From Paeniglutamicibacter sulfureus (GTDB lineage Bacteria; Actinomycetota; Actinomycetes; Actinomycetales; Micrococcaceae): a DNA stretch of 64,000 nt. Below are positions 19,145 through 28,252 of this stretch, piece by piece (the stretch's first letter is position 1; each line of letters begins with the position of its first letter). Location: the NCBI RefSeq assembly GCF_039535115.1, contig NZ_BAAAWO010000001.1:3472001-3536000 (forward strand), in the 5' to 3' direction. The notes under the pieces are model-generated. The model made no database searches. It had not been told where the DNA came from and saw only the letters and a program-made list of their open reading frames with translations. The translations under genes and the position numbers were made by a program.

Positions 19145-20140
19145 TTAGGCCGCTGTTTTTTCGGTGGTTTCCTTTGGTTGGTTGATCCATGCCGGCCCGG
19201 GCAGGGCCAGGATCTTGGGGTCGGTGGTCGTGGCGAATCGGTGGGGATGTTCGGCGCGGGCCGCTGCCAGGGTCTGCGAGCGTTTCTCCGCGACGCCGGC
19301 GGCGAAGCCGTAGTGCACGTTGGCAGGGGTGTGGAACCCGATGCCGGAGTGCTGGTGGTGATGGTTGTACCAGTCGACGAAGCCGCTGATGAAGGCCCTC
19401 GCATCGCCCAGGGACGCGAAGCGTTCGGGGAACGTCGGACCATACTTCATTGTCTTGAAAATTGACTCTGAGTAGGGATTATCGTTGCTCACCCGGGGTC
19501 GGGAATGCGATCTGGTGACCTCCAGATCCGAGAGCAACGCGGCGACGGTCTTCGACGTCATCGAGGTGCCGCGGTCGGCGTGGACCACCTGCGGGATGCC
19601 GTGGATGCCGAAGATCTCCTTCATCATTTCCGCCGCCAGGATCGCCGCTTCGGTGGCGTGCACGTGCGCGCCGACAATGAACCGCGAGTGGATATCGATC
19701 ATCAGGTAGCAGTCGAAGTACTTGCCCTTGACCGGGCCGGCCAACTTCGTGATGTCCCACGAATACACTTGGCCGGGGGCGGTGGCCACCAGCTCCGGGA
19801 TGGCCCGGGGCGGATGCTTGGCGAGTTTCCGGCGTTCTTTGACCTGCCGGTTTTCCTCCAGGACCCGGTAGAACGTGGAGACCGAGCCCAGGTAGATCCC
19901 GGCGTCCAGCAACTTCGCATAGACCTGCAGGGGCGCCAGGTCCACGAACTGAGGCGAGTTCAAGGCCGCGAGGATCTCGGCCCGCTCCGTGGCGCTGAGC
20001 TTGTTCGGCGGAACCACCGGATCGTGGTCCCTCGGCGCTGCGGGCTTGCGGTAGATCGTGGTGCGCGAAAGCCCGAGCAAGGTAGCGGCCCGCCGCGTCG
20101 GGACTGCCAGTTCCACCAGCTGCACGTAGGCGCCCGTCAA
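19145..20140 (-). CDS. IS3-family transposase OrfB (DDE integrase core)
   Basis: 331 residues if initiated at TTG 20140, which overlaps the orfA stop (TTGA); the frame is open further upstream, so -1 frameshifting from orfA to make OrfAB is also possible. An HTH_21-like region precedes the rve integrase core: 'YSWDITKL' (first D), 'VVHADRGTSMTSK' (second D) and 'ESIFKTMKYG' (E), then 'FVDWYNHHHQHSGIG', the IS3 hallmark. No internal stop, so it looks intact and possibly active. Confidence 0.9.
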   Translation of the reverse strand: MTGAYVQLVELAVPTRRAATLLGLSRTTIYRKPAAPRDHDPVVPPNKLSATERAEILAALNSPQFVDLAPLQVYAKLLDAGIYLGSVSTFYRVLEENRQVKERRKLAKHPPRAIPELVATAPGQVYSWDITKLAGPVKGKYFDCYLMIDIHSRFIVGAHVHATEAAILAAEMMKEIFGIHGIPQVVHADRGTSMTSKTVAALLSDLEVTRSHSRPRVSNDNPYSESIFKTMKYGPTFPERFASLGDARAFISGFVDWYNHHHQHSGIGFHTPANVHYGFAAGVAEKRSQTLAAARAEHPHRFATTTDPKILALPGPAWINQPKETTEKTAA

Positions 20141-20571
20141 CGCTTCTTGGACTTCGGATCGTCGTTGGTGTCCTCGGAGATCGTCTCCAAGAACGCGTGC
20201 AGTTTTCCCATCACACCAAGGGCTGCCTCCGATCGTTTCAACCGGCTCTCGCTCACCTCCAGCTGGCGGCGCAAACGCGCGATCTCGGCCTGCTCGGGGG
20301 ACAGTTTCCCGATTTTCTCCCCGGCCGTCTTGCCCTGCAGCACGCCGGCGTCGCGCAGCTTGCGCCACTCGGTGATCTGCGAGGAATACACCCCCTGCTC
20401 CCGCAGGAACGCACCGCCTTCCTGCCGGGTGCAGGCGTCCTCGTACTGGGCCAACAACTCAAGCTTCTGCGCGGGGTTATACGACCTGCGAGGGGTCGGT
20501 CCACCGGCACGCGGTCCGGAACTACTCATGGATCCATCTTGGCGCACTTCGGCCAAAACTAGATTAGACAT
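20137..20571 (-). CDS. IS3-family transposase OrfA (helix-turn-helix)
   Basis: Up to 144 residues; ATG at 20530 (MSSSGPRAGG) is a more likely start than 20571. It carries the helix-turn-helix of IS3 OrfA ('REQGVYSSQITEWRKLRDAG') and a leucine-zipper-like helix ('EIARLRRQLEVSESRLKRSE') used for dimerisation. It ends in DDPKSKKR directly at the start of orfB. Binds the IS ends and with OrfB forms the transposase. Confidence 0.88.
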   Translation of the reverse strand: MSNLVLAEVRQDGSMSSSGPRAGGPTPRRSYNPAQKLELLAQYEDACTRQEGGAFLREQGVYSSQITEWRKLRDAGVLQGKTAGEKIGKLSPEQAEIARLRRQLEVSESRLKRSEAALGVMGKLHAFLETISEDTNDDPKSKKR

Positions 20572-20651
20572 ACAGATTGGTTTCCTGGTTCTCGCCCTAC
20601 GCGATCGAGCCGACTTGCTCTGTCACCCTGGTACCGCTCCAGCCTGACACG

Positions 20652-20659
20652 TAGGGGAC
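20652..20659. repeat. Right copy of 8-bp IS target-site duplication (TAGGGGAC)
   Basis: Matches 19092-19099 exactly. The bases just outside belong to the N-terminal half of the GAF regulator. Confidence 0.75.
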
Positions 20660-20997
20660 GGCCCGGCAACCCACAGGACATAGCCCTCGTCATCGCTGAT
20701 GACCAGTTCGTTGCCCGCATCGGCGGCAAGTTGCAACAAGCGGTCCTCAAGCAGGGGAACCAAGCCGGAAAGCACGGCTGCACGTTCCCTGCGGTCAACG
20801 ATGTCCTCGGTGCCCAGCGGCCGGATGGCCGGGTTCTTCAGCGACTGTCGCTGCCAGGAGCGGGCCACCACTGGACGCACCGGTGCGGGGATGATCTCCG
20901 TGTTGGACCACGCCCGATGCAGCGGCATAAGCGATCGGGCCTTGGCCGCCGGATCCTCGAACGCAGCAAGCGCGGCCTCCAGCCGATGAACTGCCAT
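20660..20997 (-). pseudogene. GAF-domain regulator, N-terminal half, cut off by IS insertion
   Basis: Begins at ATG 20997, with GAGGGG 8 nt upstream (a GTG at 21006 is the alternative). It reads 'ARSWQRQSLKNPAIRP', 'LLQLAADAGNELVISDDEGYVLW' (split: AADAGNELVISD, GYVLWVAG) and stops matching the family at the target duplication, then runs into IS sequence and a stop codon. This is the standard N-terminus and first GAF strands of AcoR-like regulators. The remainder is at 18277-19099. Confidence 0.85.
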
Positions 20998-21169
20998 ATG
21001 TCCCACCCCTCAACCCTTAGAGGATCGCATGGAAGCACTTCCTTTGGACAGGGGGCGGGGGGCCGGGAAAGACGAAACCACTGAATTTACGCATCTGCAT
21101 TGGCAGCTGAACTTCCCCGACGAGTGTCGGTGGTAGGCAGTCGGGGTGCGGAAGCGCGAGAATGGAGCC

Positions 21170-21739
21170 ATGAAACTTGGATTCATTCGCCATGGGCAAA
21201 CCGATTGGAACGCCGAAGGCCGCCTGCAGGGCTCCAGCGACATCCCTCTCAACGAGGTCGGACGCCAGCAGGCCCGCGACGCCGTGGCGGTGCTTGGCGC
21301 AGGCTCCTGGGATGCGATTGTCAGTTCCCCGCTGTCCCGGGCGCGCGAAACTGCGGAAATCATTGCAAGTGGCCTGGGGATAGAGTTGGGACGCAGCTAC
21401 GAGGAACTCATTGAGCGAGATTACGGTCAGGCCGAAGGCATGCAGGACGGTGAATGGGAGAAGCTCTGGCCTAACAAGGTCGGCGGCGGAATAGAGAACT
21501 TGGACTCAGTGGTGGCTCGCGGTCTTGCCGCCATCGAGCTGATCGCCGCGGACTTCCCGGAGAAGAACGTTGCGGTGGTGTGCCACGGAACGATCATCCG
21601 CTACACCCTTTCCGCGCTCGCCGGAAACCAATTTGACAGCATTCTCAATGGATCCGTATCGCTGACGGACAACGTTGATGGCCTGTGGATGGTGCGCAGC
21701 GTCAACGGGGAAACGCTTGGAACCCCTCTCATCCAGTAG
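21170..21739 (+). CDS. Histidine phosphatase family protein (phosphoglycerate-mutase-like)
   Basis: 189 residues. Catalytic RHG at residues 7-9 (FIRHGQTDWN) and the second conserved His in 'VVCHGTIIRY'; an acid/base Glu is in 'ELIERDYGQAEG'. Such proteins are broad phosphatases or cofactor-dependent mutases; the size and 'SSPLSRARETAEI' block fit small-molecule phosphatases like CobC/GpmB. Single gene with a GGAG ribosome site directly upstream, convergent with the next gene. Substrate unknown. Confidence 0.9.
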   Translation: MKLGFIRHGQTDWNAEGRLQGSSDIPLNEVGRQQARDAVAVLGAGSWDAIVSSPLSRARETAEIIASGLGIELGRSYEELIERDYGQAEGMQDGEWEKLWPNKVGGGIENLDSVVARGLAAIELIAADFPEKNVAVVCHGTIIRYTLSALAGNQFDSILNGSVSLTDNVDGLWMVRSVNGETLGTPLIQ

Positions 21740-21873
21740 GCGCCGCATCCCGCGTATGCGGGTGCTCCACCCAACGCGTCGAAGCAGGAGAAGATATCAC
21801 GGGGAACGCCGGACAACGGGACCGCCAGCCGAGTCCCTAAATTTTCGAGTATTCGTTCCCGGAGTCGCAAGGT

Positions 21874-23130
21874 TCACAACAACGGAAGACCGGTGAAGCT
21901 GGGAACCTCGTCGTTGGGATCCAAGAACGTGTACGCGACCTCGGAAGCATCCGCGAGTTCCAGGACCAGCGGCTTGCACAAGACCGGCGGGATGGAAAGC
22001 CGTGCGTTGATGGTCACGAGTCCTTCCGCATGCAACCGTTCCAGGTAATGCCAAGCTACTTCAATGGTGTCCGGGGTTCCGCGCGGATCGAAGTCGCTCA
22101 AGCCCCGGACCGGGTGCTTGAGGACTTCGACGCTGATCGGCTCGACGGCCGCCTCCAGCAAGAAATAACGGGTTAGGTAACCCATCTCCGGAACTCGGCG
22201 GAGTCCTTCTACCTCCACCGACACTGCACGGTACATTTGCTGCGCCACGCTACGGACCACGTTGATGAGATTGGCGGAGGGATCTTCAAGCAAGCCGATG
22301 GCCTCCTTGCTTGGGTAGGCGCGGGTGGCGCTCAATTCCACGAGTCCGGCGGCCACCGACGCATCCCAGTACAAGTTCAGGCGAGCCACATTCTTGGCGG
22401 ACTTGAACCGGACCGGACCGTTCTTCGACGGTCCGCCGAGGGGTGTCGGCGAGCCGTCGTAAACGGCTGGTACTTCGAGGGCGGCGGCCGCCTCTTGTAC
22501 ATGTTTGCGGGTCAAGATCTTCGAGCTAGTGATTTCGCGCTTCGTGCCGAACCAACGCAAAAACGACAGCAATCGGCGGGTCAGGGCCAACTCCGCGATC
22601 CCTTCATGGACTTCTTCGTGGGAAAGTTTCGGAACACTGATCATCACGCTTTGAAGTTCGGGAATGGCGGAATATTCCGGCTCGAACCGGGGAAAATCGA
22701 AGCATTTGAAAAAAGATTCGAGGCGTTGAAATTCCTCATGGGTGCCGCTCCATGTTCCCGTGGTGCCTAGAAACTCAAGGTAGGCCCCCAGGACGTGTGT
22801 CGTTTCCAGGAAGTCGTTGGTTTTCTTGCCAAACATCAGGTCATCGAGCGTCGCGGCGAAGGCCGGGAGATTCAGGAAGGTGATTTCGCGACTGCTGTTT
22901 ACGCGCGCATAGTGCTCCAGAAAAGCAACGATTTTCGCGCGGAGATCCGAACCGCGGATATCGAATCGACGTTCCGAGCACCATTGATCGAAAGCGGGGA
23001 GGACGCGAGGTAGTTCGCGGCGAATTCGAAGCTCATCGATGCTTACGACGGAAGGATCGGCTGCGCCGCGTGGTGGCGATTCGACCTTGTTGGCTGATTT
23101 CGGATCTTTGGGAGACATCTTTTTCCGCAC
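21874..23130 (-). CDS. Protein of unknown function (paralogue of 31700-32869)
   Basis: 418 residues, soluble, no signal peptide or membrane segment, basic Lys/Pro-rich first 25 residues. I recognise no named domain. It shares a layout with the protein at 31700-32869: 'YLEFLGTTGTWSGTHEEF' parallels 'FVLFLAESGRWSGSVEGF', 'LLSFLRWFG' parallels 'ALLAWVGEG', and 'ARLNLYWDASVAAGLVEL' parallels 'PKLDAYWNSLLRAGLLTN'. The likely start is GTG 23130 with AGAGGACC upstream; ATG 23118 is the alternative. It lies 109 nt downstream of the exonuclease-BRCT gene on the same strand, so a DNA-related role is possible but unproven. Confidence 0.75.
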   Translation of the reverse strand: MRKKMSPKDPKSANKVESPPRGAADPSVVSIDELRIRRELPRVLPAFDQWCSERRFDIRGSDLRAKIVAFLEHYARVNSSREITFLNLPAFAATLDDLMFGKKTNDFLETTHVLGAYLEFLGTTGTWSGTHEEFQRLESFFKCFDFPRFEPEYSAIPELQSVMISVPKLSHEEVHEGIAELALTRRLLSFLRWFGTKREITSSKILTRKHVQEAAAALEVPAVYDGSPTPLGGPSKNGPVRFKSAKNVARLNLYWDASVAAGLVELSATRAYPSKEAIGLLEDPSANLINVVRSVAQQMYRAVSVEVEGLRRVPEMGYLTRYFLLEAAVEPISVEVLKHPVRGLSDFDPRGTPDTIEVAWHYLERLHAEGLVTINARLSIPPVLCKPLVLELADASEVAYTFLDPNDEVPSFTGLPLL

Positions 23131-23239
23131 AGTTTGGTCCTCTTGGCAGCGCCTACAACCCCGGCGCCGCCGCTGATGACTTGAGCATACTAGTGAGCCG
23201 AGATCGATTGTACCGTTGTCAAAAAATTCTGAAGAGACG

Positions 23240-24487
23240 TCAGTTGCCCGGCGATCTAAGGAGACGGTTCCACAGGTAATCCTCCCCGACCACCGGGATG
23301 CCGTAGGATCTGGCTTTTCGCGCTTTGCCCGAGAGGCTGTCCGGATCGGCGGCCACGAGAAGCTTGACCTTTTTTGTCACAGCCCCGTGAGGCGTGAAGC
23401 CGGCTTCTTCCAACTCGGCTTCGATGGCATTGCGCGGCCTGCTCATGTCCCCGGTCAGTACGACGAGATCGCCAGGTACCAGGAACGAGGAGGTCAAAGC
23501 AGTCGTATCAGGGACCGGCGGGACCGTTTCCTGTGTTGCTTGGGAAGCGGCCTCGAGCTGTTGGGCAGAGATGCCGAGCAGCCCCGCGATGGTTGTCAGT
23601 TCGTTTAGTTCATCTCCGGTGAGCGAACCATCTGCCCAAGCGACAGCTGACACCGAAGCGAAATACTTCCCGTGCAGTTCCCGAACGGTGGTTTGGCCGA
23701 TTCCCAGATCATCGGCGGTGGCAACGAGTGCGGACTTTTCGTGAGCGGAGAGATACCGGTCAAGCAGTGCGCGGTCAAGTAGTGCCAGATACTCATGGTG
23801 TTCCGCTGGTCCGGATATTTCTGGCAGCCGCACCACAATCCGGTCAACAAAGTGCGGTTCCAAAGAACCCGCCGATGATCGGTGCGCGGGTTCGCGAAGG
23901 GGCGTAAGCGGTGTTTGTCGCCAGGATGTTTCCGCCGCCTCCGTCAGGAGAAAGTCCCAGTCTCCCAGATCGGGATCGAGCTCCATATATCGGGATAGAA
24001 GGACGGCCGCTGCCTCGGCGTCATCCCCGGCGCTGTGAGCATGCCGCAGCTCGATGCTGAATGAATCACAGCAGTCCTGCAGGGAGCGCCCCGCCCCAGG
24101 CAGATACTCGTGCGCCATCTGCATGGTGCACAAACCGCGTGGTAAATAGAAATCGGGAAGTTCGAGTCCCGCACGATGAAATTCGGCCCTGAGGAAACGC
24201 GCGTCGAATCCGAGATTATGCGCAACAACAATGGTTCCGGATAGGCGCCAATCAAGTTCGTCAGCGACGTCACTGAAGCGTGGCGCGTCGAGGATGTCCT
24301 TTGCCCGGATGCCATGGATCGATTGCTTGCCTAAGTCACGCTCTGGATTGATCAACGTTTCCCATCGATCCAGTACCGCTCCCGAACGGTCCATGGTAAT
24401 GACGGCAATTTCTGCGATGCGGTCGTGGTTTCCCGGGAAAAGTCCCGTGGTTTCCGTATCAATGACTGCGAAATGTCCCAGTGTCAT
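23240..24487 (-). CDS. DnaQ-type 3'-5' exonuclease with C-terminal BRCT domain
   Basis: 415 residues. DEDDh exonuclease at about 1-180: 'VIDTETTG' (Asp10/Glu12), 'VAHNLGFDARFL' (Asp), and 'HSAGDDAEAAAVL' (His and Asp of the third motif). A helical TerB-like middle segment ('WADGSLTGDELNEL') follows, and residues about 330-412 form a BRCT domain ('GDLVVLTGDMSRPR', 'VTKKVKLLVAADPDSLSGKARKA'), as in DnaQ-BRCT proteins of actinobacteria. Likely a repair or proofreading exonuclease brought to DNA ends by its BRCT part. ATG 24487 is chosen over an upstream GTG-type extension. Confidence 0.9.
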   Translation of the reverse strand: MTLGHFAVIDTETTGLFPGNHDRIAEIAVITMDRSGAVLDRWETLINPERDLGKQSIHGIRAKDILDAPRFSDVADELDWRLSGTIVVAHNLGFDARFLRAEFHRAGLELPDFYLPRGLCTMQMAHEYLPGAGRSLQDCCDSFSIELRHAHSAGDDAEAAAVLLSRYMELDPDLGDWDFLLTEAAETSWRQTPLTPLREPAHRSSAGSLEPHFVDRIVVRLPEISGPAEHHEYLALLDRALLDRYLSAHEKSALVATADDLGIGQTTVRELHGKYFASVSAVAWADGSLTGDELNELTTIAGLLGISAQQLEAASQATQETVPPVPDTTALTSSFLVPGDLVVLTGDMSRPRNAIEAELEEAGFTPHGAVTKKVKLLVAADPDSLSGKARKARSYGIPVVGEDYLWNRLLRSPGN

Positions 24488-24684
24488 GCGAGTCCCCGAT
24501 TCTTGCGCGTATCCAGCAATCCTCTTTGAGCTTAGGCGAACCTGCAAAGGTCGTTCCCAGACCAATGTCGATCTGTGGGGTTATGGCGTGGGAGCGCATG
24601 CGCGAAGTGAAAAGGCGACTGAGGGCGCGTCCCTCGATGTTGGTGCGCCACCAAACGTTAATCTCAATGTAGTACTTGTTGGGA

Positions 24685-25941
24685 ATGCGAAGCTTGAGCG
24701 GAGAAGAAGTGGGCCCTGGCCTCAAACGTCAATTGGGTACCCAAGCGGCGGTGATGATCGGTTTGGGTGCAATGATTGGCGCCGGAATTTTTTCCGCGTT
24801 CACACCTGCGGCGTCCGCGGCCGGTTCCGCACTTCTGGTGTCCCTGTTTTTGGCGGCCGCGTTGGCGTATGCAAATGCACGCTCCAGCGCCCAACTCGCG
24901 GCTCGGTACCCGACGTCCGGAGGTACTTATGCTTATGGGCGCGAGGTGCTTGGCCCGTGGCAGGGCTTTATCGCCGGATGGGGCTTCGTAGTCGGCAAGA
25001 CGGCTTCGGCAGCTGCAATGGCACTGACCTTCGCAACTTACACGGTTCCCGAAGCCTGGGTGAAGCCCGTCGCTGTTCTGGCGGTGGCGTTGCTGGTCGG
25101 CGTCAACTATCTGGGAGTTACACGAACAGCGGCCGCAGCACGCATCATCGTCATCGCGGTATTGGCGCTCCTTGCCGTGGTTCTGGTCGTGATCCTTACC
25201 GGCACCCATGCGCCGCCGGCCCACGCGGCAGGGGAGAATACCGGCGCTCTGGGTATCTTGCAGGGGGCCGGTCTACTGTTCTTTGCCTTCGCTGGATATG
25301 CACGCATCGCGACCCTGGGCGAGGAAGTACGAAACCCGACCAAGAGCATTCCCCGTGCCATTGGGATTGGCCTGGGCATCGTCGTAGTTCTCTACGCGGT
25401 GGTCGCGGTGGTGCTCCTGAATGTTTTGGGTGCCGGAGGCATTGCCCAAAGCGCCAAGCCTTTGGTCACCGCACTGGGGGATTCCTGGGCCTTGCCGCTG
25501 GTGCAAATAGCCGCGGCCCTGGCATCCCTTGGGGCGCTCCTAGCTTTGATTGCAGGCATTGGACGCACGGCCATGGCCATGGCACGGGAACGCGACCTTC
25601 CCCATCCCTTGGCCGCCATCCACCCGCGCTTTTCAACGCCGCACCGCGCCGAGTTGACGGTTGGCGTGGCGGTGGTCTTGCTGATCATGTTCTTCGACCT
25701 GCGGACCGCCATCGGGTTCTCGTCGTTCGGAGTGCTCGTCTACTACCTAATCGCCAACATCGCGGCGTTCAAACAGCCGCGGGACGAGCGCCTGAGCCCC
25801 GCGTGGTTGGGAGTCGCAGGTGCCATTGGGTGCGCCGTGCTTGTTGCCACGCTGCCACCCAGCGCCGTCATCGGCGGACTGGCGATGTTCGCCGTGGGCC
25901 TGGCCTACCGTGCCATTCGCCTGCGCTTCGGGGCTGACTGA
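24685..25941 (+). CDS. APC-superfamily amino acid permease
   Basis: 418 residues, about 12 transmembrane helices. The first helix carries 'GLGAMIGAGIFSAFTP', the substrate-binding unwound region of APC transporters, and 'ARYPTSGGTYAYGREVLG' is the family's helix 2-3 motif. Later 'GYARIATLGEEVRNPTKSIPRAI' matches the cationic/neutral amino acid subgroup. Imports an amino acid by proton symport or exchange. The ATG at 24685 is chosen; ribosome site is weak, and TTG starts 6-9 nt upstream are possible. Confidence 0.9.
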   Translation: MRSLSGEEVGPGLKRQLGTQAAVMIGLGAMIGAGIFSAFTPAASAAGSALLVSLFLAAALAYANARSSAQLAARYPTSGGTYAYGREVLGPWQGFIAGWGFVVGKTASAAAMALTFATYTVPEAWVKPVAVLAVALLVGVNYLGVTRTAAAARIIVIAVLALLAVVLVVILTGTHAPPAHAAGENTGALGILQGAGLLFFAFAGYARIATLGEEVRNPTKSIPRAIGIGLGIVVVLYAVVAVVLLNVLGAGGIAQSAKPLVTALGDSWALPLVQIAAALASLGALLALIAGIGRTAMAMARERDLPHPLAAIHPRFSTPHRAELTVGVAVVLLIMFFDLRTAIGFSSFGVLVYYLIANIAAFKQPRDERLSPAWLGVAGAIGCAVLVATLPPSAVIGGLAMFAVGLAYRAIRLRFGAD

Positions 25942-26140
25942 TACAACGTGGACCATTGATCGTCCAGCCTGGGAACAAGGTTCCGACTGACCACCACTTG
26001 CGGAACGCGGATGGCGCCGCACGTCGTGGTCTTCCACGACTTGGATCCGAGTCGGTGACCGCCAACCGGGCAGCAGAATACCGCCGTTGAGTCCGGCAGC
26101 TATTTGCCCACGCCTGTCGGAAACATTGATTGAAACGCAT

Positions 26141-26186
26141 TCGAGGTGTTGGGTTCCCGTACATGGACGGGAACCCAACACCTCGA
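26141..26186. terminator. Perfect 20-bp hairpin terminator
   Basis: 20-bp arms (26141-26160 and 26167-26186) are exact complements around ACATGG. Between the convergent permease and BCCT genes, 20 nt past the BCCT stop; a short T-run follows on the plus strand. Confidence 0.88.
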
Positions 26187-26205
26187 TTTTGCGATGTAGG
26201 TTCGG

Positions 26206-27987
26206 CTAGCTCGTGGCCTGCGGTGGCTGGCCGGAGTCGCTGCCTTCGGTTTCCGGTGCGTCTCGATGGTTGTCAGCTTCCAAGCGAACCCTGCCCGAAG
26301 CCGCCGGCACATGGCCTCGGCGTGCCAGCGGAACTGACCGCCGCAGCCGTGCAGTGAAGTTCTGGAGATTGATCAACTGCGAATCCTGGTTCGGGGCTTC
26401 GACTTCCAGACCATAGAAATCGCCGATGTGGTCGACGAACGCCATGCGCCGTGCCTTTTCATATACCTTCACTTCACGTGAAAATGCCCGATACGTCGAC
26501 CAACAGATCAAGATCAGGACGATGCTGAACGGCAGGGCAATGATGATCGCCGCTGTCTTGAGTGCCTCAAGGCCGCCCGAGAGCAAGAGGGAAGCGGCCA
26601 GGATCGAAGTTGCCAGCGTGAAGAAGATTCGGATCCAGTTCTTGGGCTCCACGTCCCCGCCGGTGGCAATCATGCCCATGACCAGCGCGCCCGAGTCAGC
26701 CGATGTAACGAAGAAGATGACAATCATGATGATCGCACCCACCGTTAGTACAGAGCCGGCAGGCAATTGGTCGAGCATGGCAAACAAGGCGCCCTCGGTG
26801 TCAATCGAGCGGTCCGGGGCGATGAGGTTGCCCGTTCCCTCCAGCTGTCCGTGCAAGGCGATTCCACCCAGGACCGAGAACCACATCATCGTGACAATGG
26901 TGGGAACCAAAATGACACCTGCAACGAATTGGCGTACCGTGCGACCGCGAGAAATCCGGGCAATGAAGATTCCCACGAACGGCGCCCACGAAATCCACCA
27001 GCCCCAGTAGAACGTGGTCCAAGTGCCCTGCCAGACCTCGCCCTCGGCCCCGGTGAAGGCACTGACGTTGAACGACATTGCAAGGAAGTTCTGCAGGTAA
27101 TTGCCCACGGACTGTACGAAGTTTCTGAGCAGGAATTGCGTGGGGCCAACAATCAAGAGGAAGACGACCATCACGCCTGCCAGGATCAAGTTGGTGTTCG
27201 AGAGCCACTTCATGCCCTTGCCGACGCCCGAAAGAACGGAGAAGAGCACCAACGCGGTGACGACTGCAATGATGACGAGATCGATGAATTGGGAAGCCTG
27301 AACCAGTCCGGCGCTTTCCAGTCCTGCACTGATTTGCAAGACGCCCAATCCCAAAGAGGTCGCCACACCAAAGATCGTGCCAACCAACGCAACAACGTCG
27401 ATGAGGTTTCCAAGTCCGCCATGGACCTTGCGCCCCAGCAGTGGCTCGAGTGTCCACCGAATCGATATGGGTCGGCCACGGCGGTGAATGGCGTAGGCGA
27501 GGGCCAACCCGATAACTACGTAGATCGACCAGGCATGCACCCCCCAATGCAGGAAGGTTTGCGCCTGCGCCTGTTGGGCAAGCTCGCCAGGCGATCCCGA
27601 GGCGCCGGGCTTGGGAGAGGCAAAGTGGCTCAGCGGCTCGGAGACGCCATAGAAGACCAGGCCGATGCCCATGCCGGCGGCGAAGAGCAGCGAGAACCAC
27701 GAACCGAGGGAGAACTCCGGTTCGTCTTCGTCCTTGCCGAGCTTGATTTCGCCAAATTTGCCGAATCCCAGCCACAGGCTGAACACCACAAATCCCGTGG
27801 CAATAAGGACGTAGTACCAATTGAAGTAGCCGATGATCTGCGACTGGACGGACGCGAAGAGTGCCTCGGCAGTGCTTGGCATGGTCATGGCAAACGTGGC
27901 AAAAACAATGATGATGATGGCCGCGGGCCAGAAAACCCATCGGTGTACGCGTGGCTGGGCGCGCGCCTTCGTCAGTTCAGTTGTCAT
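26206..27987 (-). CDS. BCCT-family betaine/choline/carnitine transporter
   Basis: 593 residues with 12 predicted membrane helices. The BCCT signature is clear: 'FSLLFAAGMGIGLVFYGVSEP', broken here as AAGMGIGLVF and GVSEPLSHF, and 'TTFYWGWWISWAPFVGIFIA' region with the tryptophan-rich substrate box (WGWWISWAPFVG). The C-terminal 80 residues are a charged tail, longer than minimal members, which in BetP-like proteins senses osmotic stress. Takes up a quaternary amine such as glycine betaine, choline or ectoine by sodium or proton symport. Single gene. Confidence 0.93.
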   Translation of the reverse strand: MTTELTKARAQPRVHRWVFWPAAIIIIVFATFAMTMPSTAEALFASVQSQIIGYFNWYYVLIATGFVVFSLWLGFGKFGEIKLGKDEDEPEFSLGSWFSLLFAAGMGIGLVFYGVSEPLSHFASPKPGASGSPGELAQQAQAQTFLHWGVHAWSIYVVIGLALAYAIHRRGRPISIRWTLEPLLGRKVHGGLGNLIDVVALVGTIFGVATSLGLGVLQISAGLESAGLVQASQFIDLVIIAVVTALVLFSVLSGVGKGMKWLSNTNLILAGVMVVFLLIVGPTQFLLRNFVQSVGNYLQNFLAMSFNVSAFTGAEGEVWQGTWTTFYWGWWISWAPFVGIFIARISRGRTVRQFVAGVILVPTIVTMMWFSVLGGIALHGQLEGTGNLIAPDRSIDTEGALFAMLDQLPAGSVLTVGAIIMIVIFFVTSADSGALVMGMIATGGDVEPKNWIRIFFTLATSILAASLLLSGGLEALKTAAIIIALPFSIVLILICWSTYRAFSREVKVYEKARRMAFVDHIGDFYGLEVEAPNQDSQLINLQNFTARLRRSVPLARRGHVPAASGRVRLEADNHRDAPETEGSDSGQPPQATS

Positions 27988-28252
27988 TTTTCGAGCCTAG
28001 GCGATGCAGGGGGGACCCTAGCAAGAAAGGTGGTTATTGCCACCTAATTTGCAAATGAATGCTAATCCATGAAATGGGGATCATATTAGTAAAATGTACA
28101 AGTTTTATATGTGCCCGGTCCCGCTGCCTGACGCCGGTGGCCGGATGGGCACCTATTCATCGTGCAAAACCGGTGCCCGTCCCGATCCGTTGGAGGCAAG
28201 GACGCCGGGTTGGCGTGACAACATCTGCCGAGCAACAACCGTAGGCCCTTGT
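27988..28252. promoter_or_regulatory. Intergenic region upstream of the BCCT gene
   Basis: 265 bp. It holds an inverted repeat AGGTGG-TTATTG-CCACCT at 28028-28045, about 40 nt upstream of the BCCT start on the transcribed side, and AT-rich DNA to 28110. This could be an operator or leader hairpin for the transporter. I see no gene in the rest. Confidence 0.4.

Larger units (their letters stand above)
19100..20651. mobile_element. IS3-family insertion sequence, about 1552 bp
   Basis: The element carries two overlapping leftward genes (orfA, orfB) and imperfect terminal inverted repeats: AGCGGTACCAAGGTGA at 19117-19132 matches the complement of 20623-20638 with one difference, and the outermost tips are more divergent (both begin CG). 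It is bordered by an 8-bp direct repeat. Eight base pairs is longer than the 3-5 bp usual for IS3 elements, so exact tips may differ by a few bases. It sits inside a GAF-regulator gene. Confidence 0.8.

Noticed and set aside
20559..20798. Separate small gene covering the IS edge and the regulator N-terminus
   Set aside because: Wrong frame; the regulator half in another frame has family motifs and a ribosome site.
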